64,000 nt of DNA from Dama dama (GCF_033118175.1 NC_083694.1:40137608-40201607); one strand, 5' to 3'; counted from the first letter of the stretch, positions 12,101 to 20,977 are shown. Made by a program: numbers and translations. Notes: generated by a model from the letters alone, not told the origin.

Positions 12101-12140
12101 CGCGCCCCCCGGCCCCGCGCCCGCCGCCTCCTCCCCGTAG
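71..12140 (+). CDS. CASZ1: CASZ1, castor zinc finger 1, 3' half (spliced, partial)
   Basis: Nuclear C2H2-type transcription factor of the castor family, known for roles in heart, vessel and retina development and as a neuroblastoma suppressor. The window holds nine constitutive coding exons: 71-134, 1450-1604, 1742-1864, 2726-3064, 4590-4788, 5566-5737, 7871-8022, 8164-8305 and 11014-12140. All junctions are GT-AG and every phase matches, giving about 823 residues (923 if the 8915-9214 cassette is used). Seven fingers of form C-x4-C-x12-H-x3-H (one with C-x2-C) are readable, matching ZF5-ZF11 of the 11-finger long isoform. Each is preceded by C-x3/4-C-x6/7-H-[FY]-H. A basic KRRK stretch and a long Asp/Glu run follow. 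The N-terminal half lies left of the window. PEX14 is convergent downstream. The family assignment is sure; the fine isoform structure is inferred. Confidence 0.95.
135..1449 (+). other. CASZ1 intron with an AT-rich, conserved-looking 5' part
   Basis: Intron between the first two exons. The left part (about 185-665) is AT-rich and full of TAAT and ATTTA motifs, unlike the GC-rich flanks, and looks like constrained noncoding DNA. The right part (700-1440) is pyrimidine- and GC-rich with no readable gene. Confidence 0.5.
1450..1604 (+). CDS. CASZ1: CASZ1 coding exon, linker before ZF5
   Basis: A 155-nt exon, acceptor GGCAG, donor GTGAGG, phase 0 in and 2 out. It starts with ATG in frame and encodes MSQGSPNLGSLLNVKTD and onward to VQEKLSEPWKVYLR. 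The VKTD segment resembles a SUMO-acceptor consensus (psi-K-x-D/E); that is inference. The last two bases form an Arg codon with the next exon. Confidence 0.9.
1742..1864 (+). CDS. CASZ1: CASZ1 coding exon, ZF5
   Basis: A 123-nt exon, phase 2 in and 2 out. It encodes a complete composite unit: Cys pair C-x3-C, then HFH, then the finger C-x4-C-x12-H. The final His of the finger comes from the next exon. This is the last finger of the short, five-finger isoform. The 137-nt intron before it is short and has a good branch and pyrimidine region. Confidence 0.93.
1865..2725 (+). other. CASZ1 intron
   Basis: No gene seen. Positions 2215-2330 form a small AT-rich block (AATAAAAG, ATTAATTTG, TGTAATTGA) inside otherwise GC-rich intron and may be constrained regulatory DNA. 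The AATAAA at about 2232 has no coding context that would make it a transcript end. Confidence 0.4.
2726..3064 (+). CDS. CASZ1: CASZ1 coding exon, end of ZF5 and Ser/Thr/Pro/Ala linker
   Basis: A 339-nt exon, phase 2 in and 2 out. It begins FHFRTEGG, supplying the last His of ZF5, then a low-complexity Pro/Ala/Thr/Ser segment, then a better-ordered stretch LLAWKQLASTIPQMPQIP. The donor is AA|GTGAGT. If the donor is not used, translation reads AAG TGA and stops at once, which is how the short isoform (CASZ1b) ends. Confidence 0.92.
3065..3685 (+). other. CASZ1: CASZ1 short-isoform alternative terminus and 3'UTR (intron-retained)
   Basis: Read-through of the donor at 3065 adds one Lys and then TGA at 3066-3068. 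About 580 nt further on come two poly(A) signals. The residue count from exon 71 to this stop (about 228) fits the position of the known 1166-residue human short isoform relative to the 1759-residue long one. The isoform is established in human; its use here is inferred. A GGGGTG repeat sits at about 3277-3303. Confidence 0.75.
3646..3660 (+). promoter_or_regulatory. Tandem AATAAA poly(A) signals for short CASZ1 isoform
   Basis: Two AATAAA hexamers at 3646-3651 and 3655-3660, followed by a TTGGATGTG GU-rich patch suited to cleavage-factor binding. They lie about 580 nt after the read-through stop and are the natural end of the short transcript. Confidence 0.7.
3690..4315 (+). other. CASZ1 intron, no gene seen
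   Basis: GC-rich intronic sequence upstream of the exon at 4590. I recognise no exon, repeat family or RNA gene here. Confidence 0.5.
4316..4334 (+). promoter_or_regulatory. ZNF143/THAP11-type site (forward copy)
   Basis: ACTACGTGTCCCAGCATGC matches the long ZNF143/STAF consensus ACTACAnnTCCCAGnnnGC with one change (G for A at position 6). It faces an inverted, better copy at 4404-4422. Binding is inferred from motif only. Confidence 0.55.
4404..4422 (-). promoter_or_regulatory. ZNF143/THAP11-type site (inverted copy)
   Basis: On the - strand this reads ACTACAGATCCCAGCATGC, a full match to the ZNF143 consensus. Together with 4316-4334 it makes an inverted pair separated by 69 bp, about 170 bp upstream of the CASZ1 exon at 4590. 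Confidence 0.6.
4590..4788 (+). CDS. CASZ1: CASZ1 coding exon, ZF6
   Basis: A 199-nt exon, phase 2 in and 0 out, acceptor ATTCCAG, donor GTCAGC. It carries the Cys pair C-x4-C, HFH, then CLFGNC-x12-H-x3-H and a linker with NPNNNLVNVRDQF. It ends with the Cys-rich CLCPNQ that begins the Cys pair for the next finger. Confidence 0.95.
5258..5352. repeat. Imperfect two-copy tandem duplication
   Basis: Two units of about 53 bp start GATGAGTGATGTCTGC (about 5263) and GATTAGTGATGTCTGC (about 5316). Each is followed by a diverged GGTCTGGG-like and CAGAGA segment. It lies within the intron 4789-5565, which otherwise shows nothing recognisable. Confidence 0.5.
5566..5737 (+). CDS. CASZ1: CASZ1 coding exon, ZF7
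   Basis: A 172-nt exon, phase 0 in and 1 out. It completes the Cys pair CPNQHC across the junction, then HYH, then CLRTGC-x12-H-x3-H. A basic linker (KKHEKAERRAANGF) follows. It ends in ECGRL plus G, so the next Cys pair, CGRLGC, spans the junction to 7871. Confidence 0.95.
6149..6457 (-). mobile_element. tRNA-Glu-derived ruminant SINE (CHR type) with target duplication
   Basis: On the - strand it begins GGGACTTCCCTGATGGTCC and ends in an A-rich tail (T-rich at 6158-6188 on the + strand). Its tRNA-like A/B-box half is typical of ruminant CHR SINEs. The 9-bp direct repeat CTCAGCAGA flanks it at 6149-6157 and 6449-6457. The host sequence on both sides reads as one older repeat (CATTCATTC ... 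GTTTATTGAAG), so the SINE landed inside an earlier element. Confidence 0.85.
6460..7870 (+). other. CASZ1 intron, no gene seen
   Basis: Mostly GC-rich. The part 7050-7170 is AT-richer, with GGTATTAATTC and AAAATAATTCAGAG, and could be a regulatory element. No exon-like stretch with matching phase was found before the acceptor at 7870. Confidence 0.4.
7871..8022 (+). CDS. CASZ1: CASZ1 coding exon, ZF8
   Basis: A 152-nt exon, phase 1 in and 0 out, acceptor TCCACAG, donor GTGAGC. It encodes GCKYNQVNSHFH then CIREGC-x12-H-x3-H, followed by a basic linker KHMRRMLGKNFDRVPSSQ. Together with the previous exon it forms the fourth composite finger of the window. Confidence 0.95.
8164..8305 (+). CDS. 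CASZ1: CASZ1 coding exon, acidic/Ser linker
   Basis: A 142-nt exon, phase 0 in and 1 out. It encodes GPPSLMDTETDEYMDYTG and a Ser/Met-rich stretch ending NESTAAG. It has no finger and separates ZF8 from ZF9. The donor GCAG|GTGAGC can join in frame either to 8915 (cassette) or to 11014; both acceptors take phase 1. Confidence 0.93.
8306..8914 (+). other. CASZ1 intron ending in a long pyrimidine tract
   Basis: The end (about 8860-8914) is a very strong pyrimidine run, including about 21 consecutive T, then TCTGCTTTTCTCCACCC and CCAG. That is a strong 3' splice site for the cassette exon that follows. Nothing else is recognised. Confidence 0.5.
8915..9214 (+). CDS. CASZ1: Candidate CASZ1 cassette exon, Pro-rich
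   Basis: A 300-nt open segment, exactly 100 codons, phase 1 at both ends, so it can be included or skipped without breaking the frame. The acceptor has a long pyrimidine tract and the donor is GCAG|GTAACT. It encodes a Pro/Ala/Ser-rich stretch ending TATPSPVKSDAPLVQDAAG. Length arithmetic against the 1166- and 1759-residue human isoforms suggests the common long form skips it. It has no zinc finger. It could be an alternative exon or an intronic open frame; I favour an alternative exon. Confidence 0.55.
9215..11013 (+). other. CASZ1 intron before the terminal exon
   Basis: GC-rich with long chance open frames but no supported exon. Positions 10640-10720 hold homeobox-type TAATTA (10659) and CAATTAG (10695) in a block that looks constrained. 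Confidence 0.45.
11014..12140 (+). CDS. CASZ1: CASZ1 terminal coding exon, ZF9-ZF11 and acidic C-terminus
   Basis: The coding part of the last exon, phase 1 in, ending in TAG at 12138-12140. After GNTISMPTASGAKKRFW comes a basic stretch, GKRRKTASSRK, a candidate nuclear localisation signal. Then three composite fingers: CTRENC-x12-H-x3-H, CLRC-x12-H-x3-H (the one finger with C-x2-C) and CTYPGC-x12-H-x3-H. Each is preceded by C-x4-C-x7-H-[FY]-H. The tail has an Ala/Pro-rich part (11653-11880), a run of about 40 mostly Asp/Glu residues (11886-12009), and a SPELAAL to SSP end. The region is extremely CpG-rich. The tail is low complexity and likely to vary in length between species. Confidence 0.97.
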
Positions 12141-12700
12141 CCGCCGGGCAGGTGGCGCGTCGGGGGGCCGGGCGCGCGCGGCGCCCTCGGGATCTTGCCG
12201 CTTTATTCTATTGCTATTATTATTATTGATTTTGTAAGAAACGGTATTTATCTGTACAGCTTCCCTTGTCCAGAGCTAGGTGTCGGCCGCGTCCCGGCGT
12301 CGGGAGGCGCTCCGGCCCGGGTGGGCCCGTGCGCCCCGCCGGTGCTTCCGGACCCCGAGTCCGTCTCAGGACAGAGGCGGGGGGGGCCTCCCTCTGGTGC
12401 TTCGGGGCCGCCCCCGCGCCCGCCCTCCCGCGCGGCAGCTCGGCGGCCGGCAGGACAGAAGCTGCCCGGGCGGGACCCGCCTCCGCCGCGGTCCGGGGAT
12501 CTTCTTCAGGGAAACAGAAGGTGCTCTTGTCCGGGGTGGGACAGGGGCCCCGGCGGGTGAGGCGGGCGCCGATCCCGCCCCCCCCCCACCCCCACCCCAC
12601 GCCGCGCCGCTGGGATTCCTCATTGCTCAGGGCTGGGACGGGCGCTGGGGGTCACCGTGACCCCCGCCCCGCACCCCCGGAGGCGGGCGGGCACCTGTAG
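11014..12700. other. CpG-dense block over the CASZ1 terminal exon
   Basis: CpG dinucleotides are dense across the finger-coding and Ala/Pro segments and into the start of the 3'UTR, far above the surrounding introns. It looks like an intragenic CpG island at a 3' end, not a promoter: no start exon is seen on either strand. Confidence 0.6.
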
Positions 12701-14097
12701 CATCTGCAGGGCCTCCCATTCGTGCAGCTAAGACCCTCCCTCCTGGCCCCGGGGGAGGGCAGGGCAGGAGGCGGCCGGCGGGTGACCCACAGGGACCTCG
12801 GAGGGAACCTCCTGGAACTGGCCGAGCTGACGGCTCCGGAGCACTCGGCCCCCACCGCGGGGGCCTGGCCGGGTGTCCGCCCCGAGGGCTGGGGCCTGGG
12901 AAGGGGGCGCCTCGGCCTACCCGCTGCCTGGGGTGTTGGGCCCTCAGGGGGTCTCCGCCACCCAGGTGGTAAAAACAGGAAGGATGCGACAGTTTGGGGC
13001 TTTAATAGTCAACATGGAAAAAAATTCGAGGAAGTTGTACAGTATTTTTCCTGTAAAGGTTTATTATTCTACACAGAACAAAAGAAAAAAAGCAGGCGGG
13101 CGCCCAGAGCACAGACCGCCTCCGGACCAGCCCTGAGGTTGGAGACCCGAGTGCAATTGCTCACGTGGGGTTTTGTTTAGCGTTTAGTTAGAGGCCTTAA
13201 CCAGGTTGAGGCTGTCTGTCTTTACACTAGCACTGATGGGAGCTGCGTGATTCCAACTTTTAACTTGAATTTTGTAGAGACAAGAAAAAAGGACTATTAT
13301 TGTTGATACAAGTTTGTAGTTAATTTAACATTTGAGTTTTTCTCTATTGGTTATGCGTGTGGCTTTATAGGGCTTTTTTTTTTTTTTTTTTTCCAGTTTG
13401 TTTTATTATTTTGTTTGGGATACGTCTTTGCTGGTTCAACCCACCCAGATTTGGTTCCCTTTGCAAAATACACCCCTGTCCCCCATCACCGCCCCTTTCA
13501 ACGATGAGGTCACCTACCCCAGAGCCGGCCCCCGCCTGCCCGGCACACACCCAGCCGATGGCTCTGATGGTGACAGGGACCGAGGGCACACTGCCCAAGG
13601 CCTCTCCTGTTCACCTTCTCTCCAGGTCAGGCCACCTGCCCCATCTCAGTTGGACCCTGTGAATGGCCACAGGGAGAGCTCTAGGTCCAGCCTGGGGGAG
13701 GGGCTGTCACCCATAGCCTCCTACCCCTGGGTCTCCAGGGGAAGCCTGACCCGGCTGTTGGAGGGGGACAGGGCAGTCGTTTTCTTTTTTTTTTTCTTTT
13801 CCTCCCATTTTTTTTTTTTTTTTTTTTGTCCTCTTGGCTGCCCACAGCCAGAAAGCCAGGACCATCTGAACTGGAGAGAGAGCAGGAGGGAGGAGTGGTG
13901 AGACGGATGTACCTGATTCAACAGGAAACAAGTGGTTTTCTAGAACAGCCCCTACCAGAGCCTCCTGAATTCTGTGGGCACCATGTGCTGCTGCTGAGCA
14001 TTCGCCCAGACTTTGTGCCCGACCACAGAACCGTGGAGTCTGTGGAAGGAGTTTTGTAAAGGAAAAAAAAAAAATTTTTTTTCAATGTAGCAAAATC

Positions 14098-14128
<31 letters not shown>

Positions 14129-14645
14129 AAAGAAGATGCCGACAGTGCGAAGTCTAGCCTTTTGTAACCTTCATATTGCACACTAGGACTATAAGCCATT
14201 GCTAGCTCATTTTGAATTTTAATGTGTAATTTTTGTTTTATTTTCTTTCTGTGGGGAAAACAATGCTTGATCCACCAATGCTCTTTTTAATGTTTTATAA
14301 CTATGTATGTGTATATATATAAATATAAAATAATATGTATGCACATATGTGTGTGTATATATCTATATGTATATACATATATAGATATATAGAGATATAT
14401 AGAGAGGTTTTGAGACGAAAATGCAGAACGTGAAAACCGAACTGAACAGCGTGTGCTCTGATTACTTGAATCTGGTCTCCTCGGCACCTGGTTATTAAGA
14501 ACTGAATATTTTTCCACTTGAATTTAGTGCTATTAGAAATTTAATATATGTGTTTTATTTATTTGATTTTTTTTTTTTTTTTTTTTTGCATGACTGATGC
14601 AAGGTTTGACATTTTCACTCAATAAAAACTGGAAAAAAAAATCTA
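12141..14645 (+). other. CASZ1: CASZ1 3'UTR (long isoform)
   Basis: About 2.5 kb. It starts GC-rich and becomes AT-rich after 13000. It contains T-runs (13374-13392, 13811-13827), A-runs interrupted by single G (14062-14073, 14098-14131), AT/GT dinucleotide stretches (14305-14405) and ATTTA motifs. This composition is common in regulated developmental 3'UTRs. It ends at the AATAAA at 14621. Confidence 0.85.
14621..14626 (+). promoter_or_regulatory. CASZ1: CASZ1 main poly(A) signal
   Basis: AATAAA followed 12 nt later by an A-rich cleavage region. It lies 2.48 kb after the stop codon, in line with the long 3'UTR of the human long isoform. Confidence 0.85.
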
Positions 14646-15838
14646 TCAAGTTATCTTTTATTTTTGAAATCAGCCCCAAGCAGCTGGCAGTGACCCAGCT
14701 GTCCAGGGCGGCACAGCCTCCATGGAGGCCTGGGCACCCTGTGCCAAGGCAGGGAGGGGAGGAGGGTGTCAGTCACCCTTCAGCTCTGGGAGGGAAGGGG
14801 GCAGCCCAGTTTCACCTCTGGGATGGGGCCAAGTGCTCCCGGGTGGCTGGGAACAGACAGTGGGGGGCTTGGGCCCGGCCCTGCCTGAAGGCCCCATGGA
14901 GGCTCAGAAGCTACCTGGCCTAGCCACCTCAGGCCTCCAGCACGGCGCCAGGGGCTCCCGGGCCCCCACCCTGTCCAGCCCTCTGCCCAAGCAGCCAGGG
15001 CTACTGGGCAGGCGCTTGGCAGGGTCCTCCCTCTGCCTCCTCCCTCGGCTCCTTCCTCCTTCCTGCAGGGACCTGCCCGGGCTGGGAACAGCGCGTACCC
15101 GGATCCGATCCGGATGCTGGCTCGGCTCCTGCCAGGAGCACGCGGGGGCAGAGCCGGAGGGGGCCGATGCCTGGGTCTGTAGCCACCAGCCCCAGGCCCG
15201 AGTTGCCAGCTCCGGTGGCACCATGGCTGGGGCTCCCTCAGAAGCATGGGTGGTGAAAGCACTCTAGTCAGGCCCCGCCCAGAGCAGGCCTCCCGCCTCC
15301 TGAGCCCTGACACTTGTAGGTGGTGGCCTGCGTCTCAGTAAACCTCCTCCTCTGCACCATCCTGCCAGCCTTGCCCTGAGTTCACCTCCTTCCAGGTGGC
15401 CAGGTGTTCAGGGCCTGGGGGAAGAGATGTGACATGTGCTGGGCCTCCGGGCTCCTCTGCCTTCAAAGATGGAGCATCTCACTTGATGTCACATCCTTGC
15501 AAGGAGGTCGCCCCTTTCCTGGGGAGGGAGGGAGGGGCTGGAAGGTGACACCTCAGCCAGGTGTCACCTCCTCACCCAGGACCGCAAGGGGGCGCGGGCG
15601 AGGGGGCTGCACCGCTCCCAGGGCCCCACTCAACATGGTCACTTTTCCACTGTGAAAGCCTCTTCTCTAACCCAGCCCCAGCACAGAGGGCCCTTCCTTT
15701 TCTTCTCCTGGAACGCAGCCCACAGGCTATTTACATAAATATGTTTGTAACAGACACGAAAATATATGCTTTTTTCTGTCTTATTAAAATGTTCAAGTTA
15801 GAACTCGCCTATTGTTTGTGGATATCTCGATTCTGTTA

Positions 15839-15844
15839 AATAAA
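15839..15844 (+). promoter_or_regulatory. Possible distal CASZ1 poly(A) signal
   Basis: AATAAA in an AT-rich island 1.2 kb past the main CASZ1 signal, with ATTAAA 56 nt upstream. It could end an extended 3'UTR. No coding evidence ties it to CASZ1. Confidence 0.3.
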
Positions 15845-18114
15845 ACAGTGACTAATTTATGGGATAAAACACAAGTTCAACAAATTAAAACTATTACTGG
15901 AGCTTCGCAGGCCCTGGTGGGCCGAGCAGTCTTCCCACGGGGCCTGAGGGGAGGCAGGGAGCCAGGCTCGGACCTCAGCCCTCAGCTGGGTGGGTGGGTG
16001 CTGTGACCACAGGGCTCCATCTGGGCCCTGCCGCGGGGGCAGGGCCTACAGAGGCTCCAACTCCAGGTGGAGGATTGGGGGGGAAGGACAGGGACTCGGG
16101 ATAGACCCCCCAAAACTGCCCCCTCTGCAGCTGCCCCCAGGTCTCCTGGGGCCGGATGGACCTTGGGAGACCCATACGTGGGTAAAGAGGAGGCTCAGCC
16201 TAGCTGAGGGCAGGGCTAGCTTTTAAGCTCCACTCAGGGTAAGACAGGGCCCAGGGAAGGGTGAGCTGGGCCTCAGGGCACCCCTCAGAAGACTCTCAGG
16301 GAGACAGGGGCCTGGGACACAGGAGGAAGCTGCACCCAGGTCAGCCCACAGCCCTGGACCCCAGGCACCGCCCCTTGAGACCCGGTGACCACCCCGAGGA
16401 GGGAGGGGCCTGCAGGGGGGCATAGCCCCGCCCCAGGGTTCAGGGGCCTGGGTCCCACAGGACTCCGTGTGGCTTGTTGGACTCAGTAGGAATTGCAGTA
16501 AAACATTTTCATTCTGAGGTTTCATTAGTTGTGGTGGTGTGATGCTCCTACACCCAAACTGGGGCAAATTCAAGAGTTTTGTAACCTCTTGGAAAGAGCC
16601 AGAACCAGCTGCACAGGCTCGTGGCCTGCCCACCTCCCACGACCTGGCCCTGCTTGGGTGCTACCAGCGGCTGAGTCACCCATAGGAGTCGGGCCTTGGC
16701 ATTCATGGGCAACCGGGCCTCAGCCCACCTGGACCCCGGGCCAAGACAGCCAGTTGTCCCGTTTGCCTTCATGAGAGGTGGCTTCGGCCCCTCGGGGAGC
16801 CTTGGTCCAGGGCCAGGGCACAGGGGTAGTGAAGTGCTGTTGCCCCCAGGAAGCAGGTCCCCTTGGACCAGCTGGCGTCCTGGGGAATGAACAGGGGCCG
16901 GGCCTGTGCCACCCTTGCTGGAGGAGCCGCCCCACCTTAGGGGGTGGACGGGACATGCCTCCCAGGGGCACACCTCCCAGAGGCACACAGCCAGCACAGG
17001 CCCGGACCCAGCGGCTTCTCCTCCTGTGAGCCCCACACCCATGCTACTTGGGAAAGACACCAGGACCTCAGAAAGTCCAAGGCCTTTTCCCCTCAGAAGA
17101 CCCCCAGCCTGGCTGCCACACACTGTCTACATGGCACCCTGGAAACAGCCTCCCGGACCTACTGGGCTAGGATGGGAGGGCTGGACACCTGAGTGTCCAA
17201 GATGAGTTTTAAACATGGCCTCATCATTATGAAGAAGGTCCTCCCAGACGTGTCAGGCCAGGGAAGGCTTTAGGCAGCCTCCTTAAGAAATGATAAAATC
17301 TCACCTCCTCTTCTAGGACAGCACGAGCTTTAAAGTGCTCGACGAAAGTAAACTGGTAAGGTTTGTTCACCACTCAGGGAAAAGCACGACACGGCTGGAG
17401 ATTTAAACTCCACTTCTGGATTAGAGCAGAACAGGAGGGAGGGCCTGGCTTGGGTAGGGGCTGGGCCAGCTCTCGGGGGAGAAGGTGGTGGTCACACACC
17501 ATCACCTCAGGCACCCTGGAGATGTCTGACCTTAGCAGGGGGTTACTGATCCCGGGATGGGCCACACCTGTGCAGGATGAAGAAGCAGGGGCCAGAAAGG
17601 GGTCCAGGGCAGGGAGGGGTCAGTCAGGACTGGGTCTATGCCCAGGTGAGCGCTTCACCTGAGGCTGGAGCCACCGCCACCTTCAGGGTCTCCCTGGCGC
17701 CTTCCTGCCTGCTATCTGGAGACGCTGACCCTCTTCTTTGGGTGCCTTGGCAGAAACAATTCTAAACAGGTGAAGAAACACTAAGGATTAAGTACACTCC
17801 TGAGGATCAGGTGTCAGGCCAGTCCCATCTGCTGCCCTCCGTCCTCTGTGGGCAGAACCGGGGTCTTGGTCTGCAGCAGGGGCGGGGCGAGGCAGGGTGA
17901 GGCAGGGCTGGGTCTGAGGCAGGGCTCACCAGAGGAGAGGCAGGTTCTAGGCCAAAGCCCGAGAAGCAGCAGCACCTGAGTCCTGGCTGGGTCCTGGGGG
18001 AGGCACCTTCCAGAGAAGCCCTCTCCTCCCAACTGATGTGTGCCCCATGGACACACATGCTTTACTTTCAGGGAGACAAGCAAGTCACACAACACTGAAG
18101 AGCAACTTCCCGTT

Positions 18115-18120
18115 TTTATT
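18115..18120 (-). promoter_or_regulatory. Possible distal PEX14 poly(A) signal
   Basis: TTTATT on + is AATAAA on -. It lies about 2.2 kb beyond the proximal PEX14 signal and is downstream, in PEX14 sense, of the AT-rich block at 18540-18740. It is a candidate extended 3' end only. Confidence 0.3.
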
Positions 18121-20276
18121 AAAAAAGAGAAAGAGAGACAGATTACAACCACACACCTGTGAAACCAAGAGGAGTTTCTGTCCCCTCCAGTCCTTCGATA
18201 TGGGCTGGATTGTTTGAACACTTGACATGAACCTCCACAGTACGAAAAAGAGAACATTTTACAAGCTCAGCATCCCTCTCCCCTCACTCAGAACGCTTCC
18301 CTTCCCCACCAGGGTGTCCCAGGACACGGACAGCTCAGCCCTCGCGGAAGGAAGCCGAGTGGCCAGGGAAGACAGGGCAGAAGCGGCTGCCTCGCCTGTT
18401 CTGGGGGCATCACAAGGAGCAGGGGAGCGGGGGCTGCCGAAGGGAGGACCATGCCCAAGGCAGAGCCCACAAACACCCGGGGCAGCCGGCGAGACCTCGG
18501 GGGCCAGAGGGCCGTCCCGCAGCCTCTGAGCACCAGGGTGAGTTTTCTCTTAAAAGACACTTTACGAAAATACTTTGTAATTGAGTTTAATAATCTTCTC
18601 CCTTCCAGAAAGGGCCTGACAGGCGCTGCCTGCTGCTCACTTCTGCCCCATTCCAAATATTTTTACCTTATTTGGATGAAATGCATTATTTTTCTAATGA
18701 AAGGCTTTTTTTTTCAAAGGGCTGTTTTCCCTCCGTCCAGCAGCTGCCTTTATTAGGCAGCACTCACGCCGTTTTGGGGAGGGGTTTTTTTTCCTCTCTG
18801 AAATCACGCCAGATTCTCTGTCCTCAAAAGCTGAAATCGTCGCTCGAGACCCACAGGGCAATGGTCCCCCAGGCCCAGGTTTCCGTCCCTCTCTCCCACA
18901 GTGAGTTTAGGGACCCGAGAGACCCCTGACCCCCCACGTTGAAGGCGTGCCCCGCGATGCCCTGCGGCCCCCATGCCAGTAGCTCTGGCTGCATCTCTGT
19001 CCCAGGCTATCTGTCCTCTGACCCCCTGTCTGGTCCCATTGCAAGAGAGACCTCTGCAAACTGAGAGGCCATGAGAAATGTCACCAAGCAGAGGGGCAGA
19101 GCTCGAGATGGCTCACACAGGACCCAGGCTTCCATTCCCCGAGGAGGTCTGGGGGAACCCCATCTCTAGCCCCCGAGGCCAAGGGGTGCTTCTGACCCAG
19201 CAGGCAGCCCCCTCTCTGCTTGTGATCTCAGGTCTGCCTGCATGAATCCCAAAAACTGGGTCCTGTATCCAGATGAGGTGGGGAGCCCTGGGGATGGAGA
19301 ACCCTGGCTTCTGTGGGGGTGGCAAGAGGCAGAGGTGACTCAGAAGGGGGTAGGGGTGGGGGTTCTGCTGGTCCCTGGGGAGCACAAGCCAGAACACCAT
19401 GTGAGGTGATGAGCATCAAAGACCTAACCTGGGAAACCAGGGAGCAGGCTGGACACTCAGAGAGGCAGGGTGAGGGCCCCTGCCTGAGAGTTAGGAAGGA
19501 GCTCGCTGCAGGAGCCGAAAAAGGGGCCTGGGTGAGAGTGGAAATGTTTTCTGAGACAGAACACCCCCCTGCCAAGTGTCTCATTCTCGGCCTGTGGCTT
19601 CCTCCCTCCCCAGAGCTGTGTGGGTGGGAGGCCGGCAGTGGGTCAGGAGGCCTCAGCCCCCTCCACTCCCCAGAGGGTACATACCCGCTGCAGCTCCACC
19701 TCCACGGTCCCCGCACTTTGTCTCCAAAGCCTGTGTCTACACAAGGCCCAGGGTGGGACCAGGCCTTCTGACCCCTGCACCAACGGCCACAGCCCCGGGG
19801 GCTCCCCGGAAGGAGCATCTTGTGCTGTTTTCCTGCGTTTAGCTAAATGCTGTGTGAAGGTTAAAGGGAGACAGGGAGGGTGAGAGGGAGTGGAGACGGG
19901 GGAGGAAGAGGGAACGAGACACTCTCTCCTGGGAGCACACGCATCCATTTAAGGAAGGCGAGCTCATCACACTCCACACCAGGTCTATATACAGTAACGT
20001 GAGGTCCCTTCTCCTCCTGGGGCGGAATGTCGCCCTGCGGCAGCCACTCCAGACCCAGGACGACACCCTCCAACTGTGGGTAAGCAGTGGCGACACCTGC
20101 CTGGTGGGGGGGACTGGACAAGGGAGGCAGGCCCACCACAGGGCTACCTGGGCCTGCCCCCGCGTCCCCATCCTGGAATCCACCTGGTGTGGCCTTGGCC
20201 GAGATCCACCCCCAGGCCTGGGGTGCCGTGAGCACACAGGGAGCCATAAGCAGGAATTAAATAGTGACAACTTGTA

Positions 20277-20282
20277 TTTATT
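20277..20282 (-). promoter_or_regulatory. PEX14: PEX14 poly(A) signal
   Basis: AATAAA on the - strand in a short AT-rich patch (TTGTAATAAATACAAG in mRNA sense). It is the first good signal after the stop. Confidence 0.8.
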
Positions 20283-20539
20283 ACAATTATATACAGTCAG
20301 ATCATATTCTGATACCTATTACCTGATCACACAAAAGAACACGTTTGGGGGCAGGGCGGGGTCAGACAGGAGGGCCCCGAGCCTGGTCCTGGTGGGGCGG
20401 GACATCTCCCCAGAGCGGTAGCAGAGCCACCATGCGGCAAGCCAGCGGTCGGGAGCAGTGCGCTGTCACGTGTGGCGGGTGACCAGGCCGGGGCTGCGAC
20501 AAGCACACGCGGGCGGCATCGCCGGGCAGGGCCTGGCTG

Positions 20540-20551
<12 letters not shown>

Positions 20552-20574
<23 letters not shown>
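20552..20574. repeat. Poly-G tract (23 G on + strand)
   Basis: Uninterrupted homopolymer of 23 G between GGGGC and CGGAGC, lying in the PEX14 3'UTR. The length in the assembly may not be exact, since such runs sequence poorly. Confidence 0.8.
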
Positions 20575-20575
<1 letters not shown>

Positions 20576-20919
20576 GGAGCGCAGGGCCGTCGCTTTTGGA
20601 ATCACGAGTGTGGCCCCCGTGGCCACTGGTGAGAAGCAGTAAGGGGCCGGGGCAGAGGGAGGGGCCGGCAGACGCCGGGTCCCCTAGGCTCCCCCTCTGC
20701 GAGGGTCAGGAGTCAGGTAATAAAACTACCTCTTGTCATGCACGGTGTTAGGTTGGCTAAGACGCTCAGCTGGAGCCCCTGGACCGGACGTCTGTCTGGG
20801 AGGGGGCTGAGGGGCTTGAGCCCAGAGAGTTCGGAGCCCTCGACCTGAATGAGATCAAGGTCAGAGGCCTGTCTGACCGGGGCGGTCTGGGTGGCCAGGC
20901 TCTGCCTGCCCGGCTCAAG

Positions 20920-20970
20920 GCCCCGCCCCGCCCCGCCCCTGGGCCCCGCCCCGCCCCGGGCCCCGCCCCC
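20920..20970 (-). promoter_or_regulatory. G-quadruplex-capable tract just after the PEX14 stop
   Basis: On the - strand (PEX14 mRNA sense) this is a series of GGGGC/GGGGCC units, with at least eight runs of four or five G, beginning 7 nt after the stop codon. As DNA it also reads as overlapping Sp1-type GC boxes. Confidence 0.65.
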
Positions 20971-20977
20971 ATACCGC

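Larger units (their letters stand above)
14646..20250. other. Intergenic spacer between convergent CASZ1 and PEX14
   Basis: GC-rich, with no supported gene. Two AT-rich islands stand out: 15720-15900, with ATTAAA at 15783 and AATAAA at 15839 on +, and 18540-18740, which has TTAATAATC, CAAATATTTT and ATGCATTA and looks conserved. The rest (15910-18100 and 18850-20240) shows only short G/C runs and unremarkable chance open frames. Confidence 0.6.
20250..20977 (-). other. PEX14: PEX14 3'UTR
   Basis: About 720 nt from the TAG stop (20978-20980) to just past the AATAAA at 20277-20282 (- strand). It contains a G-rich tract right after the stop (20920-20970) and, in mRNA sense, a C23 run at 20552-20574. 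Confidence 0.8.

Noticed and set aside
10872..12229. Long open frames on the - strand and in the other + frames over the CASZ1 terminal exon (up to 334 codons)
   Set aside because: They are by-products of the GC-rich, acid-repeat coding sequence. They have Ser- or Arg-only runs, no splice logic and no family resemblance.
20916..20975. GC-box array as a promoter
   Set aside because: It lies at the PEX14 3' end. No start exon is seen on either strand, and the mRNA-structure reading explains the position better.
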